Source: Silicimonas sp. (lineage in GTDB: Bacteria; Pseudomonadota; Alphaproteobacteria; Rhodobacterales; Rhodobacteraceae). From it: DNA of 46,483 nt. Positions 1 to 8,589 of the stretch are shown here, piece after piece. Under the pieces are notes generated by a model, which ran no database searches, was not told the DNA's origin, and saw only the letters and a list, made by a program, of their open reading frames with translations. The DNA is taken from positions 1 through 46,483 of the forward strand of contig JAJDZT010000127.1 of NCBI GenBank assembly GCA_022824525.1. The letters run 5' to 3'. Numbering within the stretch: position 1 is the first letter of the stretch; each line of letters starts with the position of its first letter. A program made the position numbers and the translations under genes.

Positions 1-87
1 TTGCAATCAGCAACAGGGCGGGCAAAGCCGAAACGGGATCACGCAATCACTGCCGAAAAAGCCGAACCCGAACCCGAACCCGAATGA
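1..87 (+). CDS. 3' end of an unidentified protein (partial)
   Basis: Frame 1 is open from the window edge to a TGA at 85-87. It encodes 28 residues ending in an acidic Glu-Pro repeat (EPEPEPE) made by four near-identical CGAACC units. Only the C-terminal tail is visible, so no function can be given. Low-complexity Glu-Pro tails are common at the ends of membrane or envelope proteins, but this is inference. The following gene, rsgA, is convergent and its stop lies 68 bp further on. Extension to the left of the window would confirm or remove this call. Confidence 0.45.
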   Translation: MQSATGRAKPKRDHAITAEKAEPEPEPE

Positions 88-102
88 CGTGCCGGCACGT
101 CA
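85..102. repeat. perfect 18-bp palindrome at a stop codon
   Basis: TGACGTGCCGGCACGTCA is its own reverse complement and starts at the stop codon of the partial upstream gene. It lies in the short convergent gap before rsgA. No T-run follows on either strand, so it is not a standard terminator. It could be a short hairpin protecting mRNA 3' ends or a protein site. Confidence 0.5.
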
Positions 103-155
103 AACACCGCGTCAAAACCCGCAGAGAAAAAATTAGCCGTGGGCCAACAAGCCCC

Positions 156-1178
156 TTAACCGCCGCGATCCCAGTTCTTCAGGAACTTCGCTCCTTTCAC
201 CATCTTGCCGAAATCCTTGTCGCGGGCCCGTGCCTCGGCAATGGACTCCGAGTTGCGGCGATCCTCGGCCCGCAGTTTGCGCCACCGTTGCAGGCGGTCG
301 GGGTCCAGCGTGCCGTTCTCAACAGCCGCCAACACGGCGCAGCCCGGTTCCGTCTGATGTGCACAATCGGAAAAGCGGCACGAGAGCGCCAGGTCCTCGA
401 TATCGGCGAAGACGGTTTCCAAGCCGTCCGCAACGTCGGTCAGGCGAAGCGCTCGCATGCCCGGTGTGTCGATCAGCCAGCCGCCTGCCGTGGTTCGGAC
501 AAGCGCGCGGGAGGTGGTCGTGTGCCGGCCCCGGGCATCGTCTTCGCGTATGGCCTGGGTGGCGGCGTCTTCTCCTGTCAGCGCGTTTCGAAGCGTCGTT
601 TTGCCCACACCGGACGATCCGACGAGAGCGAGGGTTTCGCCGTCTCGGCACCAGGGCAGCACACGTTTGACGTCAAGCGGGTCGGTGGCATCGATCGCGA
701 TCGCCGTGAGAAGGGGCGACAGGCGTTCGGCCTCCCGGACGTAGGCCTCGGGTTCGTCCGCCATGTCCGCCTTTGTCAGAATGACGAGCGGCAAGCATCC
801 CGCATCGGCGGCCAGCACCAGGTAGCGCTCGATCCGGCGCAGATTGAAATCCGCATTGCAGGAGGTGACGATCCCAAGCGTCCCAACATTCGCGGCAATA
901 AGCTGTTCGCGACTGTCTTCACCGGCGGCACGGCGCTTGAGCAGGCTCTGACGCTCGAAGACGTGAGAGACGGTGCCATTCTCCACGGCCACCCAATCCC
1001 CCACGGCCAACGCACCGGTGCCATCGGGGGCCGCAAGATCGCATGGGCCGTCGGGGGTCAGCCCTTGGACGCGTGTGCGGTGTATTTCGGTCAGACGAGC
1101 GGGGTGAGAAAGATCAGCATCTGCTTGGCGCGCAAAATGCGCAGTCCAGCCAAGTTCGGCATAGGTCATTGATTGCAT
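156..1178 (-). CDS. rsgA: ribosome small-subunit-dependent GTPase RsgA
   Basis: A 340-residue circularly permuted GTPase that assists late 30S subunit maturation. The G motifs appear in the permuted order typical of the family: TKAD (G4) at residues 135-138, then the P-loop GSSGVGKT at 187-194, then DTPG (G3) at 237-240. A C-terminal zinc knuckle is visible as C267, C272, H274 and C280. The N-terminal part (about 40-110) would be the OB-fold. The first ATG (1178) has AGGA about 10 bases upstream; a second ATG three codons later is also possible. The SRP RNA gene lies upstream on the same strand. Length and motifs are normal for the family. Confidence 0.95.
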   Translation of the reverse strand: MQSMTYAELGWTAHFARQADADLSHPARLTEIHRTRVQGLTPDGPCDLAAPDGTGALAVGDWVAVENGTVSHVFERQSLLKRRAAGEDSREQLIAANVGTLGIVTSCNADFNLRRIERYLVLAADAGCLPLVILTKADMADEPEAYVREAERLSPLLTAIAIDATDPLDVKRVLPWCRDGETLALVGSSGVGKTTLRNALTGEDAATQAIREDDARGRHTTTSRALVRTTAGGWLIDTPGMRALRLTDVADGLETVFADIEDLALSCRFSDCAHQTEPGCAVLAAVENGTLDPDRLQRWRKLRAEDRRNSESIAEARARDKDFGKMVKGAKFLKNWDRGG

Positions 1179-1319
1179 TAGATTTGGTCCTGAACAAAAC
1201 AGAAGGTATCGCTGGCGTGTTGCTCAGCGATCTCAAACTTGCGGACCGCCTTGGCTTCAGGCCTCGGAGGTCCGGAGGACTGTCACAATGACCATAAAAC
1301 CTCCGCTCAGAGTTCAGGT

Positions 1320-1413
1320 GAGAGGCTGGACAACGACCCAAGCGGGGCTCGTTACGGCTGCTTCCTTCCGGACCTGACCGGGTTGGCGAGGTGCTTGCCC
1401 GCGCCAACCTCTC
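1320..1413 (-). ncRNA. ffs: signal recognition particle RNA (small bacterial type)
   Basis: On the minus strand this stretch contains the nearly invariant SRP domain IV hairpin: GGTCAGGTCCGGAAGGAAGC within a longer stem, with the GGAA tetraloop flanked by the Ffh-binding asymmetric loop. The ends close the molecule: GAGAGGTTGG at the 5' side pairs with CCAGCCTCTC at the 3' side through one G-U. The resulting length of about 94 nt fits the small bacterial SRP RNA class. Together with Ffh it targets membrane proteins to the translocon. End positions are set by the closing stem and by the promoter spacing, so they may be off by a few bases. Confidence 0.93.
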
Positions 1414-1419
1414 GAATTT

Positions 1420-1448
1420 TAGGTAGATAGTCTGGTTCGATTCTGCAA
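1420..1448 (-). promoter_or_regulatory. probable sigma-70 promoter of the SRP RNA
   Basis: On the minus strand TTGCAG (1443-1448) is followed after exactly 17 bp by TACCTA (1420-1425). Transcription would begin near 1413, which matches the 5' base of the SRP RNA closing stem. Agreement between the predicted start and the independent RNA fold supports the call. Confidence 0.6.
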
Positions 1449-1511
1449 GCCCGGCGGCGGTTTGGCAATTCGTTAGGTCGCAGTCGATATGCCCGGTCGC
1501 AGTGGTACCGG

Positions 1512-3911
1512 GTGAAATTCGTGACACTTCGGCTTTACATCATGCTGATCTGCTGCCTCTTGGCGGTGACACCGGTTCTGCTGTTCCGGGCATGGCCGTA
1601 TGCGTCAGATAATGATCGCGAATGGGCCGCTGTCGAAGAACACCACCTCCTGCTGGCCAAGAACCTCGCAGCGTCGCTTGAACGGTATCAGCAGGATTTG
1701 AATGCTGCCTTTCGCCTGTTGGTCCGCCAACAAGAGGCGTGGAGCAAGGGCCAGCAGTTTTCCGAAGTTTTGACCGCTTTGTACATCAAACAGATTTGCA
1801 TTGTGGACCGTGGAACGGGACGGGTGCTTGACGGGCTTTCCTTGCCGAGCTTCCCTTGCCCGCTTCAGGTCGCGGACAGCGTGCTCACGCGGACGCAGCC
1901 CTTGGCGGATCCTGAACGCCTGACCTTTGGTTCGGTGGTTGCGGCGGGCGATGGCAGCAATGTCATCCCCATCGCGGTTGAATTGAATTCTGACCAGTTG
2001 GCGCTGGGTGCGATTGGTACGGATTACATCCGGACATTGGGACAAGGCATTTCCTTTGGAGTTCGCGGCAGCGCCGTGGTTTTCGATCAAACGGGACGGG
2101 TGTTGTTCCATCCGCTGCCGGATTGGGTGACTGAGCGCAGGAGTATCGCCAGCGAAACGCTTGTGCAGCGCGTCTTGGCGGGGGAGGGCGGGGTCGGCAC
2201 GTTCTTTTCGCCCGACTTCCAGAGCAATGTCGTAGCCGCCTATTCCACGGCCGGACCAGCCGGTTGGGGTATTGTCGTGCGGCAACCTGTGGGCGAGCTT
2301 CAGACCAAGGCGGACACGTCGTGGCGCTCAATCGTGGCCTTTCTGGTCGTGGGCGTGGGATCAGCGTTGACCCTTGCCTATCTGCTTTCTGTTTTCGCGG
2401 GTCGCCAGGTGGAGGCGATCACCGCCACCGCTGCCAAAATCGCAGATGGCGATTTCAGTTCGCCTCCACGCCCACGGTTCCCGTCCTTGCTTCCGTCTGA
2501 GCTGCGAAGACTGCACGACGTGTTTCGGCGCATGGTCTTACAGCTCAGAGTGAACCGGGCCAGAATACACCGGCTCGCCTTTGAGGATCGCACAACGGCT
2601 CTTTCAAATCGCGAGTGCTTTCGTCGGCGTGTGGAAGCGTTTCTTGGGGGGCTGCGCATCACCGACAAAGCCGCGTTGCTGTTTGTCGACCTGGACGGTT
2701 TCAAAGCTGTCAACGATACGATGGGGCATGACGCGGGAGACGACATTCTGGGACAGGTGGGGGCGCGGCTGAAGGAAGTGGTCGGCGGGCCTGTGCTCTC
2801 CGCAGGGGAACCGGTTCTCAAGGACGTCACGACGGTGCCGACCATTGCACGACTTGGAGGAGACGAGTTTGCGATCTTTCTTCCGCAGGTTGGCGCCCAA
2901 CAGGCGTTGCACCTTGCGGAGCGCATCCGCGCTCGGATCGAACTACCCTATCCCTATGAACAGCACTATCTGACGCTTGGGGCCAGCATCGGTGTCGCAT
3001 GTGTGCCTGACGATGCATATCTCTACCCGGAGTTGCTCAAGGCTGCGGATATCGCGATGTACGAAGCCAAACGCGCCGGAAAGAACCAGGTTCGCGCGTT
3101 CGGCACCTCGCCGCCCGTGCGCCGGGAACGTCGTCACGAGATGGCAGAAGACCTGTTTTCCGCGAGAATTTCAGAGCAGTTCGAGGCGCATTTCCAGCCC
3201 TACTACCGGGCCTCCGACCTGTCCGTTACCGGCGTTGAGGGGTTGCTGCGCTGGCTTCATCCCAAATACGGACTTCTCACGCCCACGTCCTTCTTCGAAA
3301 TGGTCGCCGAGCTTGGATTGCAGCGGCAAATCGATGGTTTCGCATTTGAAAGATCAGTCGGCGCGATGATTGCACTGTCGAAAGAGGGCATCGACGTGGG
3401 AGAACTGTCCCTCAATATCCCGGTCGAGCGACTGCTGGACGAACGCTTTGTCAATCGCGTAGCTTCCGCGCTTCCACTGCCGTTTCAGCTGGTATTCGAG
3501 CTGACCGAAACGGCCTTTCCGGAGGCGCGGGTGGATCACGCCCGCTGGTCGGTCGACCGGTTGAGCGATGCGGGCGTACGGTTCGACCTCGACGATTTCG
3601 GCTCGGCGCGGGGGTCGCTTACGGCCATGCTGGCCTTGGCACCGCATCGCTTGAAACTGGATACTCGCCTCGTTGATCAGATTGGCAAGAATGACGGCGG
3701 CGCCGCCTTGATAAGCTCGCTGGTCCATATGGCGCACGATCTCGGTATCGAGGTGGTTGCCAAGGGTGTCGAAACGTCGGAACAAGTCGAAGTGTTGAGG
3801 AGCCTGTCCGTCGATCATCTACAAGGTTTTGCACTTAATCGACCACTTGCGGCGGACGAGCTTGCCGCGCATCTGTTTGATCCGAAGAGGGCCCCGCTGA
3901 CGTCGGCTTGA
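1512..3911 (+). CDS. membrane-bound GGDEF/EAL cyclic-di-GMP protein
   Basis: An 799-residue signalling protein. TM1 lies near residues 8-28, followed by a periplasmic sensor region (about 30-270), TM2 (about 273-295), a HAMP-like linker (about 296-345), GGDEF (about 350-530) and EAL (about 550-790). The cyclase signature GGDEF (449-453) is intact. The RxxD product-inhibition site is absent: the Asp position holds Pro443. The EAL signature reads EGL (576-578), but the expected metal and catalytic positions are present: E576, N635, E663, D694, D695, K715, E754, Q771. AEGVET is changed to AKGVET. Both activities are therefore plausible. The start is a weak GTG with poor ribosome site; ATG at 1542 is an alternative. 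It diverges from the SRP RNA. Confidence 0.9.
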   Translation: MKFVTLRLYIMLICCLLAVTPVLLFRAWPYASDNDREWAAVEEHHLLLAKNLAASLERYQQDLNAAFRLLVRQQEAWSKGQQFSEVLTALYIKQICIVDRGTGRVLDGLSLPSFPCPLQVADSVLTRTQPLADPERLTFGSVVAAGDGSNVIPIAVELNSDQLALGAIGTDYIRTLGQGISFGVRGSAVVFDQTGRVLFHPLPDWVTERRSIASETLVQRVLAGEGGVGTFFSPDFQSNVVAAYSTAGPAGWGIVVRQPVGELQTKADTSWRSIVAFLVVGVGSALTLAYLLSVFAGRQVEAITATAAKIADGDFSSPPRPRFPSLLPSELRRLHDVFRRMVLQLRVNRARIHRLAFEDRTTALSNRECFRRRVEAFLGGLRITDKAALLFVDLDGFKAVNDTMGHDAGDDILGQVGARLKEVVGGPVLSAGEPVLKDVTTVPTIARLGGDEFAIFLPQVGAQQALHLAERIRARIELPYPYEQHYLTLGASIGVACVPDDAYLYPELLKAADIAMYEAKRAGKNQVRAFGTSPPVRRERRHEMAEDLFSARISEQFEAHFQPYYRASDLSVTGVEGLLRWLHPKYGLLTPTSFFEMVAELGLQRQIDGFAFERSVGAMIALSKEGIDVGELSLNIPVERLLDERFVNRVASALPLPFQLVFELTETAFPEARVDHARWSVDRLSDAGVRFDLDDFGSARGSLTAMLALAPHRLKLDTRLVDQIGKNDGGAALISSLVHMAHDLGIEVVAKGVETSEQVEVLRSLSVDHLQGFALNRPLAADELAAHLFDPKRAPLTSA

Positions 3912-4094
3912 GCATCAGGCAAATGCTTTTGCGGTGCCGAGGGCCGCGGCTTTCGGCCGGCACACGTGAGCGCACTGGAGGTGCTACGTCACCCTGCAAC
4001 CCAAAAGCGATTGAAGCGAAAGGCCCAGACCAGTCTGCTGTTTACGGCGCGGGCCTTCCTGTGTCACATCGCTCGGACGGGAAAGGGTCGCTTC

Positions 4095-5060
4095 ATGAAA
4101 GATGCGGAAACAGTGATGTTTGGTGGGTCCGGCATGGACCGCGCCGCAGAATTGCGCCGAGATGCGGCGCGCATCGCGGAGTTGTTGAACGAAGGCAGCG
4201 TGCTTCCGATTTGGCGGGGAAAGCCGCTGCTGGACGCTGAAACGCGGTTGCCGGCGTTCCTTCCCGCCGAACATCCGGTATTCGCGGACGCGCAGGAGCC
4301 GGCCCATTTCCTCGGCATGGACGAAGATCACCCGCGTTTCGTGCGCGACATCTCTGCCTTTGAACCCGTGTCCGAAATCGAAACGGTTGGGCAATTCACG
4401 GACCCGTCAGAGCAATTGCACCCAAGCCTTGGACAGGCACAAGTGTTCGCGGATCTGCGTGCAAATCTCGCGACACTGACACCGCGTGCCGCAGAACTGC
4501 TGGCCAGTGGCAAGGCACTGACAGAATGGCATAAAACGCATCGGTTCTGCGCGCGGTGCGGACATCCGAGCGATGTCGCGGAGGCTGGCTGGCAGCGGGT
4601 CTGTCCAGCGTGCAACGCCCATCATTTTCCGCGTACCGATCCGGTGGTCATAATGCTGATCACGCGCGGCAACTCCGTTCTTATGGGACGCTCCCCGGAA
4701 TGGCCTGAGGGTATGCATTCCCTCCTTGCCGGGTTCGTGGAACCGGGGGAAACAATCGAAGCTGCCGTGCGTCGCGAGGTCTTCGAAGAAGCGGGCATTC
4801 GCGTTGGAGAGGTGCGCTACCTGTCCTCCCAGCCATGGCCTTTTCCGACCTCGCTCATGTTCGGGTGTCACGGTGACGCGCTTTCGGAAGAAATCACAAT
4901 TGATCCGCTTGAGATCGAGGATGCCTGCTGGGTCACGCGAGAAGACATGATGGCTGCGATATCGGGAGAGGTCCCGGAAATGCGGCCCGCCCGAAAGGGA
5001 TCCATTGCACGCTTTCTGATTGAAAAGTGGCTTGCAGATGCTTTGGACGAGGTGCGATGA
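4095..5060 (+). CDS. nudC: NAD(+) diphosphatase NudC (Nudix hydrolase)
   Basis: A 321-residue protein with an N-terminal non-catalytic domain, a four-cysteine zinc motif (CARCG then CPAC) and a complete Nudix box GX5EX7REXXEEXGX beginning at GFVEPGE. The NudC-specific SQPWPFP motif follows. The family cleaves NAD(H) to NMN(H) and AMP and can remove NAD caps from RNA. The frame is open back to 3966, but ATG 4095 is preferred: it gives the usual family length and is preceded by GAAAGGG. The 183-bp gap after the GGDEF/EAL gene contains an imperfect hairpin around GTGCCG and CGGCAC (about 3934-3966) without a T-run. The next gene begins 7 bp after the stop. Confidence 0.93.
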   Translation: MKDAETVMFGGSGMDRAAELRRDAARIAELLNEGSVLPIWRGKPLLDAETRLPAFLPAEHPVFADAQEPAHFLGMDEDHPRFVRDISAFEPVSEIETVGQFTDPSEQLHPSLGQAQVFADLRANLATLTPRAAELLASGKALTEWHKTHRFCARCGHPSDVAEAGWQRVCPACNAHHFPRTDPVVIMLITRGNSVLMGRSPEWPEGMHSLLAGFVEPGETIEAAVRREVFEEAGIRVGEVRYLSSQPWPFPTSLMFGCHGDALSEEITIDPLEIEDACWVTREDMMAAISGEVPEMRPARKGSIARFLIEKWLADALDEVR

Positions 5061-5067
5061 CAGCGGC

Positions 5068-5517
5068 ATGAAGTTTTCGGCCCGTGAAGATATCGACGCT
5101 CCGATCGAAACAGTTTTTGTGGCCGTATCGGATTTCGATGCGTTCGAACGGCGCATGCTGCGCCGCGGGGTTGATATTACCCGTGACGAGGCCATCCCGC
5201 TGGACGAGATCGGAGCGCGCTGGAAGGCCAAGTTCACGTGGCGGGGCCGGTCTTATGACGTTGATGCCGAGCTTGTGGCACTTGAGCCGGGCACAAGCTA
5301 CGCCATTGAGAGCCTTTCCAACGGGGTCGAAACGATGGCCACCGTGGATTTGGTCGCGCTTTCGAAAACCAGGACCCGTCTGTTCGTTTCGTTGGAACTG
5401 AAGCCGAAGACTTTGTCGTCTCGGCTGTTTGTTCAATCGCTGCGGCTTGCCAAAGGGAATCTTTCCCGCCGGTTCAAGGCACGGGTCTCCGAGTTTGCGT
5501 CCGGCATCCCAAGCTGA
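5068..5517 (+). CDS. SRPBCC (START-like) family protein
   Basis: A 149-residue soluble protein beginning with the SRPBCC pattern F-x-A-R-E-D-I-D-A-P-I-E-x-V-F, which forms the first strand and helix of the ligand-binding hotdog-like cavity. The rest alternates beta strands and ends with a long helix containing the KGNLSRRF segment. The ligand is unknown; roseobacter genomes often carry it as an uncharacterised gene. It starts 7 bp after nudC, so the two are probably co-transcribed. Its TGA (5515-5517) directly abuts the stop of the convergent gene with no spacer at all. Confidence 0.8.
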   Translation: MKFSAREDIDAPIETVFVAVSDFDAFERRMLRRGVDITRDEAIPLDEIGARWKAKFTWRGRSYDVDAELVALEPGTSYAIESLSNGVETMATVDLVALSKTRTRLFVSLELKPKTLSSRLFVQSLRLAKGNLSRRFKARVSEFASGIPS

Positions 5518-6108
5518 TCAGTAGCTGCGCGCCCTGTTCATTGCAAAATTCAGGATGGGGGCAAGCACCGCCGCGGCCAGTGCACCGCCAAGGCCGATGA
5601 CGTAGATGGCGCCGATGACCTCCATCAGGATGTCGCTGTCGAAGGTTTTCATCATGCTGAACACGCCAAGGGCGAGTGCGCTGATCCAACCTGCGCCTGA
5701 CATTCCCGCGAGAGCGGAAAGGCGCAGCCGATGGGCGATCGGGAGCGCGCCAAAGCGATAACCGGCCCAGGCAATCATTGTCGGCAATCCGATGCGCCCA
5801 ATGAGATACGCGTTCACGGTGAGAAGTGAGACGACGCAGAGTTTGGCGATGAGCTTGGGCGTGAAATTTGCGGGGTCGAAACCGGTTCTCAGCCACAGAA
5901 GCACCAGACCACTGGCCCAGAACAACGCGAGTCCAATGGCAACGGTCCGGTGGTATCGGTGCAGGTCGTCAAATTCATGATCCTGGAGGGGACGGAACAT
6001 GGAACGCGCGGCGCAAAGATCGGCCATGATCGCAACTCCGAAGCCAAGCGCAAGGCCGACCAGATGGGCGGCTCGGGCGGCATCGTTTAGCAAGCTTAGA
6101 TCAATCAT
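5518..6108 (-). CDS. multi-pass integral membrane protein of unknown function
   Basis: A 196-residue hydrophobic protein with about five predicted membrane segments, starting near residues 10-30, 52-72, 84-106, 126-148 and 162-188. Charged loops include HRYHRT, which could hold a metal or heme ligand, but this is not established. I do not recognise a named family. The gene is convergent with the SRPBCC gene and divergent from ftsW. No ribosome site stands out in front of ATG 6108; the bases there on the minus strand are ACGCGGGAAAG, where GGGAAAG may serve. Confidence 0.75.
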   Translation of the reverse strand: MIDLSLLNDAARAAHLVGLALGFGVAIMADLCAARSMFRPLQDHEFDDLHRYHRTVAIGLALFWASGLVLLWLRTGFDPANFTPKLIAKLCVVSLLTVNAYLIGRIGLPTMIAWAGYRFGALPIAHRLRLSALAGMSGAGWISALALGVFSMMKTFDSDILMEVIGAIYVIGLGGALAAAVLAPILNFAMNRARSY

Positions 6109-6336
6109 CTTTCCCGCGTCCGTTTTTGACCTGACTCCGGCTTCTTGTTCACTGCCGGTTCATCTTCCGCATTGGGGCCACGTTCCCGCACAATTGTGGC
6201 AGGTGTGGGACCCCATTGTGTCTGGGCGGAATCCGACTGTCGCGAGACTGGCACCTGCAAGGCTAGCCTTGGGGCAATTGTTTCGCTAATGTGTCCGCAG
6301 ACCCGGAAAACGGGCAAGAGGCAGCGAGCAGGTCTC

Positions 6337-7503
6337 ATGACGGAAATGGTTTACGGTTCGGTCCCGGCAGGGGACGGAGAACCGATTCTTCCCCGGTGGT
6401 GGCGGACCATCGACAAGTGGTCGATGAGCTGCGTTCTTTTGTTGTTCGGGATCGGCCTGCTTTTGGGTCTGGCCTCGTCCCCGCCCTTGGCAGAACGCAA
6501 CGGATTCAGCGCTTTTCACTACGTGGAAAGGCAGGTTCTGTTCGGATCCCTTGCGTTGATCACGATGTTCATCATCACGCTGATGTCCCCGAAAATGGTC
6601 CGCAGACTGGCGGTCCTTGGCTTTGCAGCATCCTTCATTGCGCTGGCCTTGCTTCCATTCTTCGGTACGGATTTCGGCAAAGGGGCAGTGCGCTGGTACT
6701 CGCTCGGGTTCGGTTCGGTGCAGCCATCTGAATTCCTGAAGCCCGGTTTCATTGTTCTGGTGGGCTGGATGATAGCTGCATCGAACGAAGTCGCCGGTCC
6801 TCCCGGGAAGACATATTCCTTTGGCCTGGCACTGATCATTGTGGCGCTTTTGGCCATTCAACCGGACTTTGGTCAGGCTTGCCTGATCCTGTTTTCCTGG
6901 GGGGTTATGTACTTCGTCGGCGGTGCGCCGTTCCTGATCCTCGCGGGTATTGCCGGTCTCGCGGTGGCTGCGGGGGCCATGGCCTATCAGCATTCAGAGC
7001 ACTTCGCGCGCCGCATCGATGGTTTCCTCTCCGCCGAAGTCGACCCCACAACCCAGCTCGGATATGCCGCGAATGCCATTCGCGAAGGCGGCTTCTTCGG
7101 TGTCGGCGTGGGCGAGGGAAGTGTGAAGTGGTCCTTGCCAGACGCACATACGGATTTCATCATCGCGGTTGCAGCCGAGGAATACGGACTGATCCTCGTG
7201 CTGGCGATCATCTTTCTCTATGCAACGGTGGTTCTTCGGTCGCTGTTTCGCCTGATGCGGGAACGCGATCCGTTCATCAGGCTGGCTGGCACCGGCCTTG
7301 CCTGTACCTTTGCCATGCAAGCCATGATCAACATGAGCGTGGCCGTCCGGTTACTGCCGGCGAAAGGAATGACTCTGCCGTTTGTCAGTTACGGTGGGTC
7401 TTCCCTTGTTGCGGGCGGGATCATGATCGGCATGTTGCTGGCCCTGACGCGAAAGCGGCCGCAGGGCGAAATTCGCGACTATCTTGTTCGGAGCGGACGG
7501 TGA
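6337..7503 (+). CDS. ftsW: peptidoglycan glycosyltransferase FtsW
   Basis: A 388-residue SEDS-family protein that polymerises lipid II into septal glycan together with a class B PBP (FtsI). About ten membrane segments are visible. Family hallmarks include GAVRWYSLG, the QPSEFLKP motif, QPDFGQ, and near the C-terminus PFVSYGGSS. The frame is open back to 6145, but ATG 6337 gives the MTEMVYG start and removes a hydrophilic extension. It overlaps murG by four bases. murD, its usual upstream neighbour in this group, is missing here. Confidence 0.95.
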   Translation: MTEMVYGSVPAGDGEPILPRWWRTIDKWSMSCVLLLFGIGLLLGLASSPPLAERNGFSAFHYVERQVLFGSLALITMFIITLMSPKMVRRLAVLGFAASFIALALLPFFGTDFGKGAVRWYSLGFGSVQPSEFLKPGFIVLVGWMIAASNEVAGPPGKTYSFGLALIIVALLAIQPDFGQACLILFSWGVMYFVGGAPFLILAGIAGLAVAAGAMAYQHSEHFARRIDGFLSAEVDPTTQLGYAANAIREGGFFGVGVGEGSVKWSLPDAHTDFIIAVAAEEYGLILVLAIIFLYATVVLRSLFRLMRERDPFIRLAGTGLACTFAMQAMINMSVAVRLLPAKGMTLPFVSYGGSSLVAGGIMIGMLLALTRKRPQGEIRDYLVRSGR

Positions 7504-8588
7504 GCCGAGCAAACCATCTTGTCATTGCCGCGGGCGGCACCGGAGGACACATGTTCCCCGCCCAAGCGCTTGCCGAGGAAGTATTGGCGCGTGGCTGGCG
7601 CGTGACGCTATCGACCGATGTGCGCGGTGCACGTTACGCGGGCGGTTTCCCCGACGCGGTTCAAATCCGTCAAGTGATGAGTGCGACGCCCGCACGCGGC
7701 GGTACGGTTGGCAAGCTCGCCGCACCTTTTCGCATCATGTTCGGCGTTGTATCGGCGACGCTTCGTTTCATTGCAGATCGCCCCAGCGTTGTTGCGGGCT
7801 TTGGGGGCTATCCCTCGATCCCGGCTCTGGCAGCGGCATGGATCTTGCGGGTGCCGCGAATGATCCACGAGCAAAACGGTGTTCTGGGACGCGTCAATCA
7901 ACTGTTCGCCCGGCGCGTGGACAAGGTCGCCTGCGGAACATGGCCGACTGCACTGCCGGATGGTGTCGAAGGCGCGCGGACCGGTAACCCGGTGCGGGCC
8001 GCTGTTCTTGAAAAGGCCGGGCATCCCTATCCTTCGAGCGATGGCCCGCTTAACGTGGTTGCCTTTGGCGGCAGTCAGGGCGCGCGCGTCATTTCCGATA
8101 CCGTACCCGAGGCCGTGGCCCGTTTGCCGGAAAGTGTCAGGGCGAGGCTGACCGTCGCGCACCAGGCGCGCCCGGAAGACGCAGAGCGCGTACGGGCGGC
8201 ATATGAGAAGGCCGGGGTCGCCGCGAACATTCAGCCGTTCTTCACCGACATGCCGGGTTTGATGGCCGATGCTCACTTGGTGATCTGTCGTTCCGGCGCA
8301 TCTTCCGTCGCCGACTTGAGCATTGTCGGCCGTCCTTCGATCCTTGTTCCGCTGGCTGCGGCCATCAGGGACGAGCAGACGGCGAACGCGCGCGGTCTTG
8401 TCGATGCTGACGCGGCAATTCTTATCCCGGAGACGAAGCTTGACCCGGCTTCTCTCTCGGAGCACATGATGGTCATCCTGACGACGCCGGGTGTCGGCAA
8501 GCGGATGAGCGAAAACGCCTTGAAGCAAGGTACCCCGAATGCGGCCCGTGATCTGGCCGATCTCGCCCTCGATCTAGCAGGAGAGTGA
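7500..8588 (+). CDS. murG: UDP-GlcNAc:lipid I N-acetylglucosaminyltransferase MurG
   Basis: A 362-residue GT-B enzyme that converts lipid I to lipid II on the inner face of the membrane. The N-terminal lipid-binding loop GGTGGH (residues 12-17) and the second G loop GGSQGA are present, with HEQN in the N-terminal domain. The start is GTG at 7500, which overlaps the TGA of ftsW as GTGA, so translational coupling is likely. The same frame is open far upstream inside ftsW, but those codons are shadow. The stop is followed by murC after one base. Confidence 0.95.
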   Translation: MSRANHLVIAAGGTGGHMFPAQALAEEVLARGWRVTLSTDVRGARYAGGFPDAVQIRQVMSATPARGGTVGKLAAPFRIMFGVVSATLRFIADRPSVVAGFGGYPSIPALAAAWILRVPRMIHEQNGVLGRVNQLFARRVDKVACGTWPTALPDGVEGARTGNPVRAAVLEKAGHPYPSSDGPLNVVAFGGSQGARVISDTVPEAVARLPESVRARLTVAHQARPEDAERVRAAYEKAGVAANIQPFFTDMPGLMADAHLVICRSGASSVADLSIVGRPSILVPLAAAIRDEQTANARGLVDADAAILIPETKLDPASLSEHMMVILTTPGVGKRMSENALKQGTPNAARDLADLALDLAGE

Positions 8589-8589
8589 C

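Noticed and set aside
84..1172. Long plus-strand open frame opposite rsgA
   Set aside because: It mirrors rsgA codons; RsgA carries all GTPase motifs.
1432..1448. GGTTCGATTC resembling a tRNA T-loop
   Set aside because: The flanking bases do not form the T stem and no acceptor or anticodon arms are present. It overlaps the SRP RNA promoter.
6879..7499. Upstream extension of the murG frame inside ftsW
   Set aside because: MurG homology begins at GTG 7500, and the extension is out of frame with FtsW, which is clearly coding.
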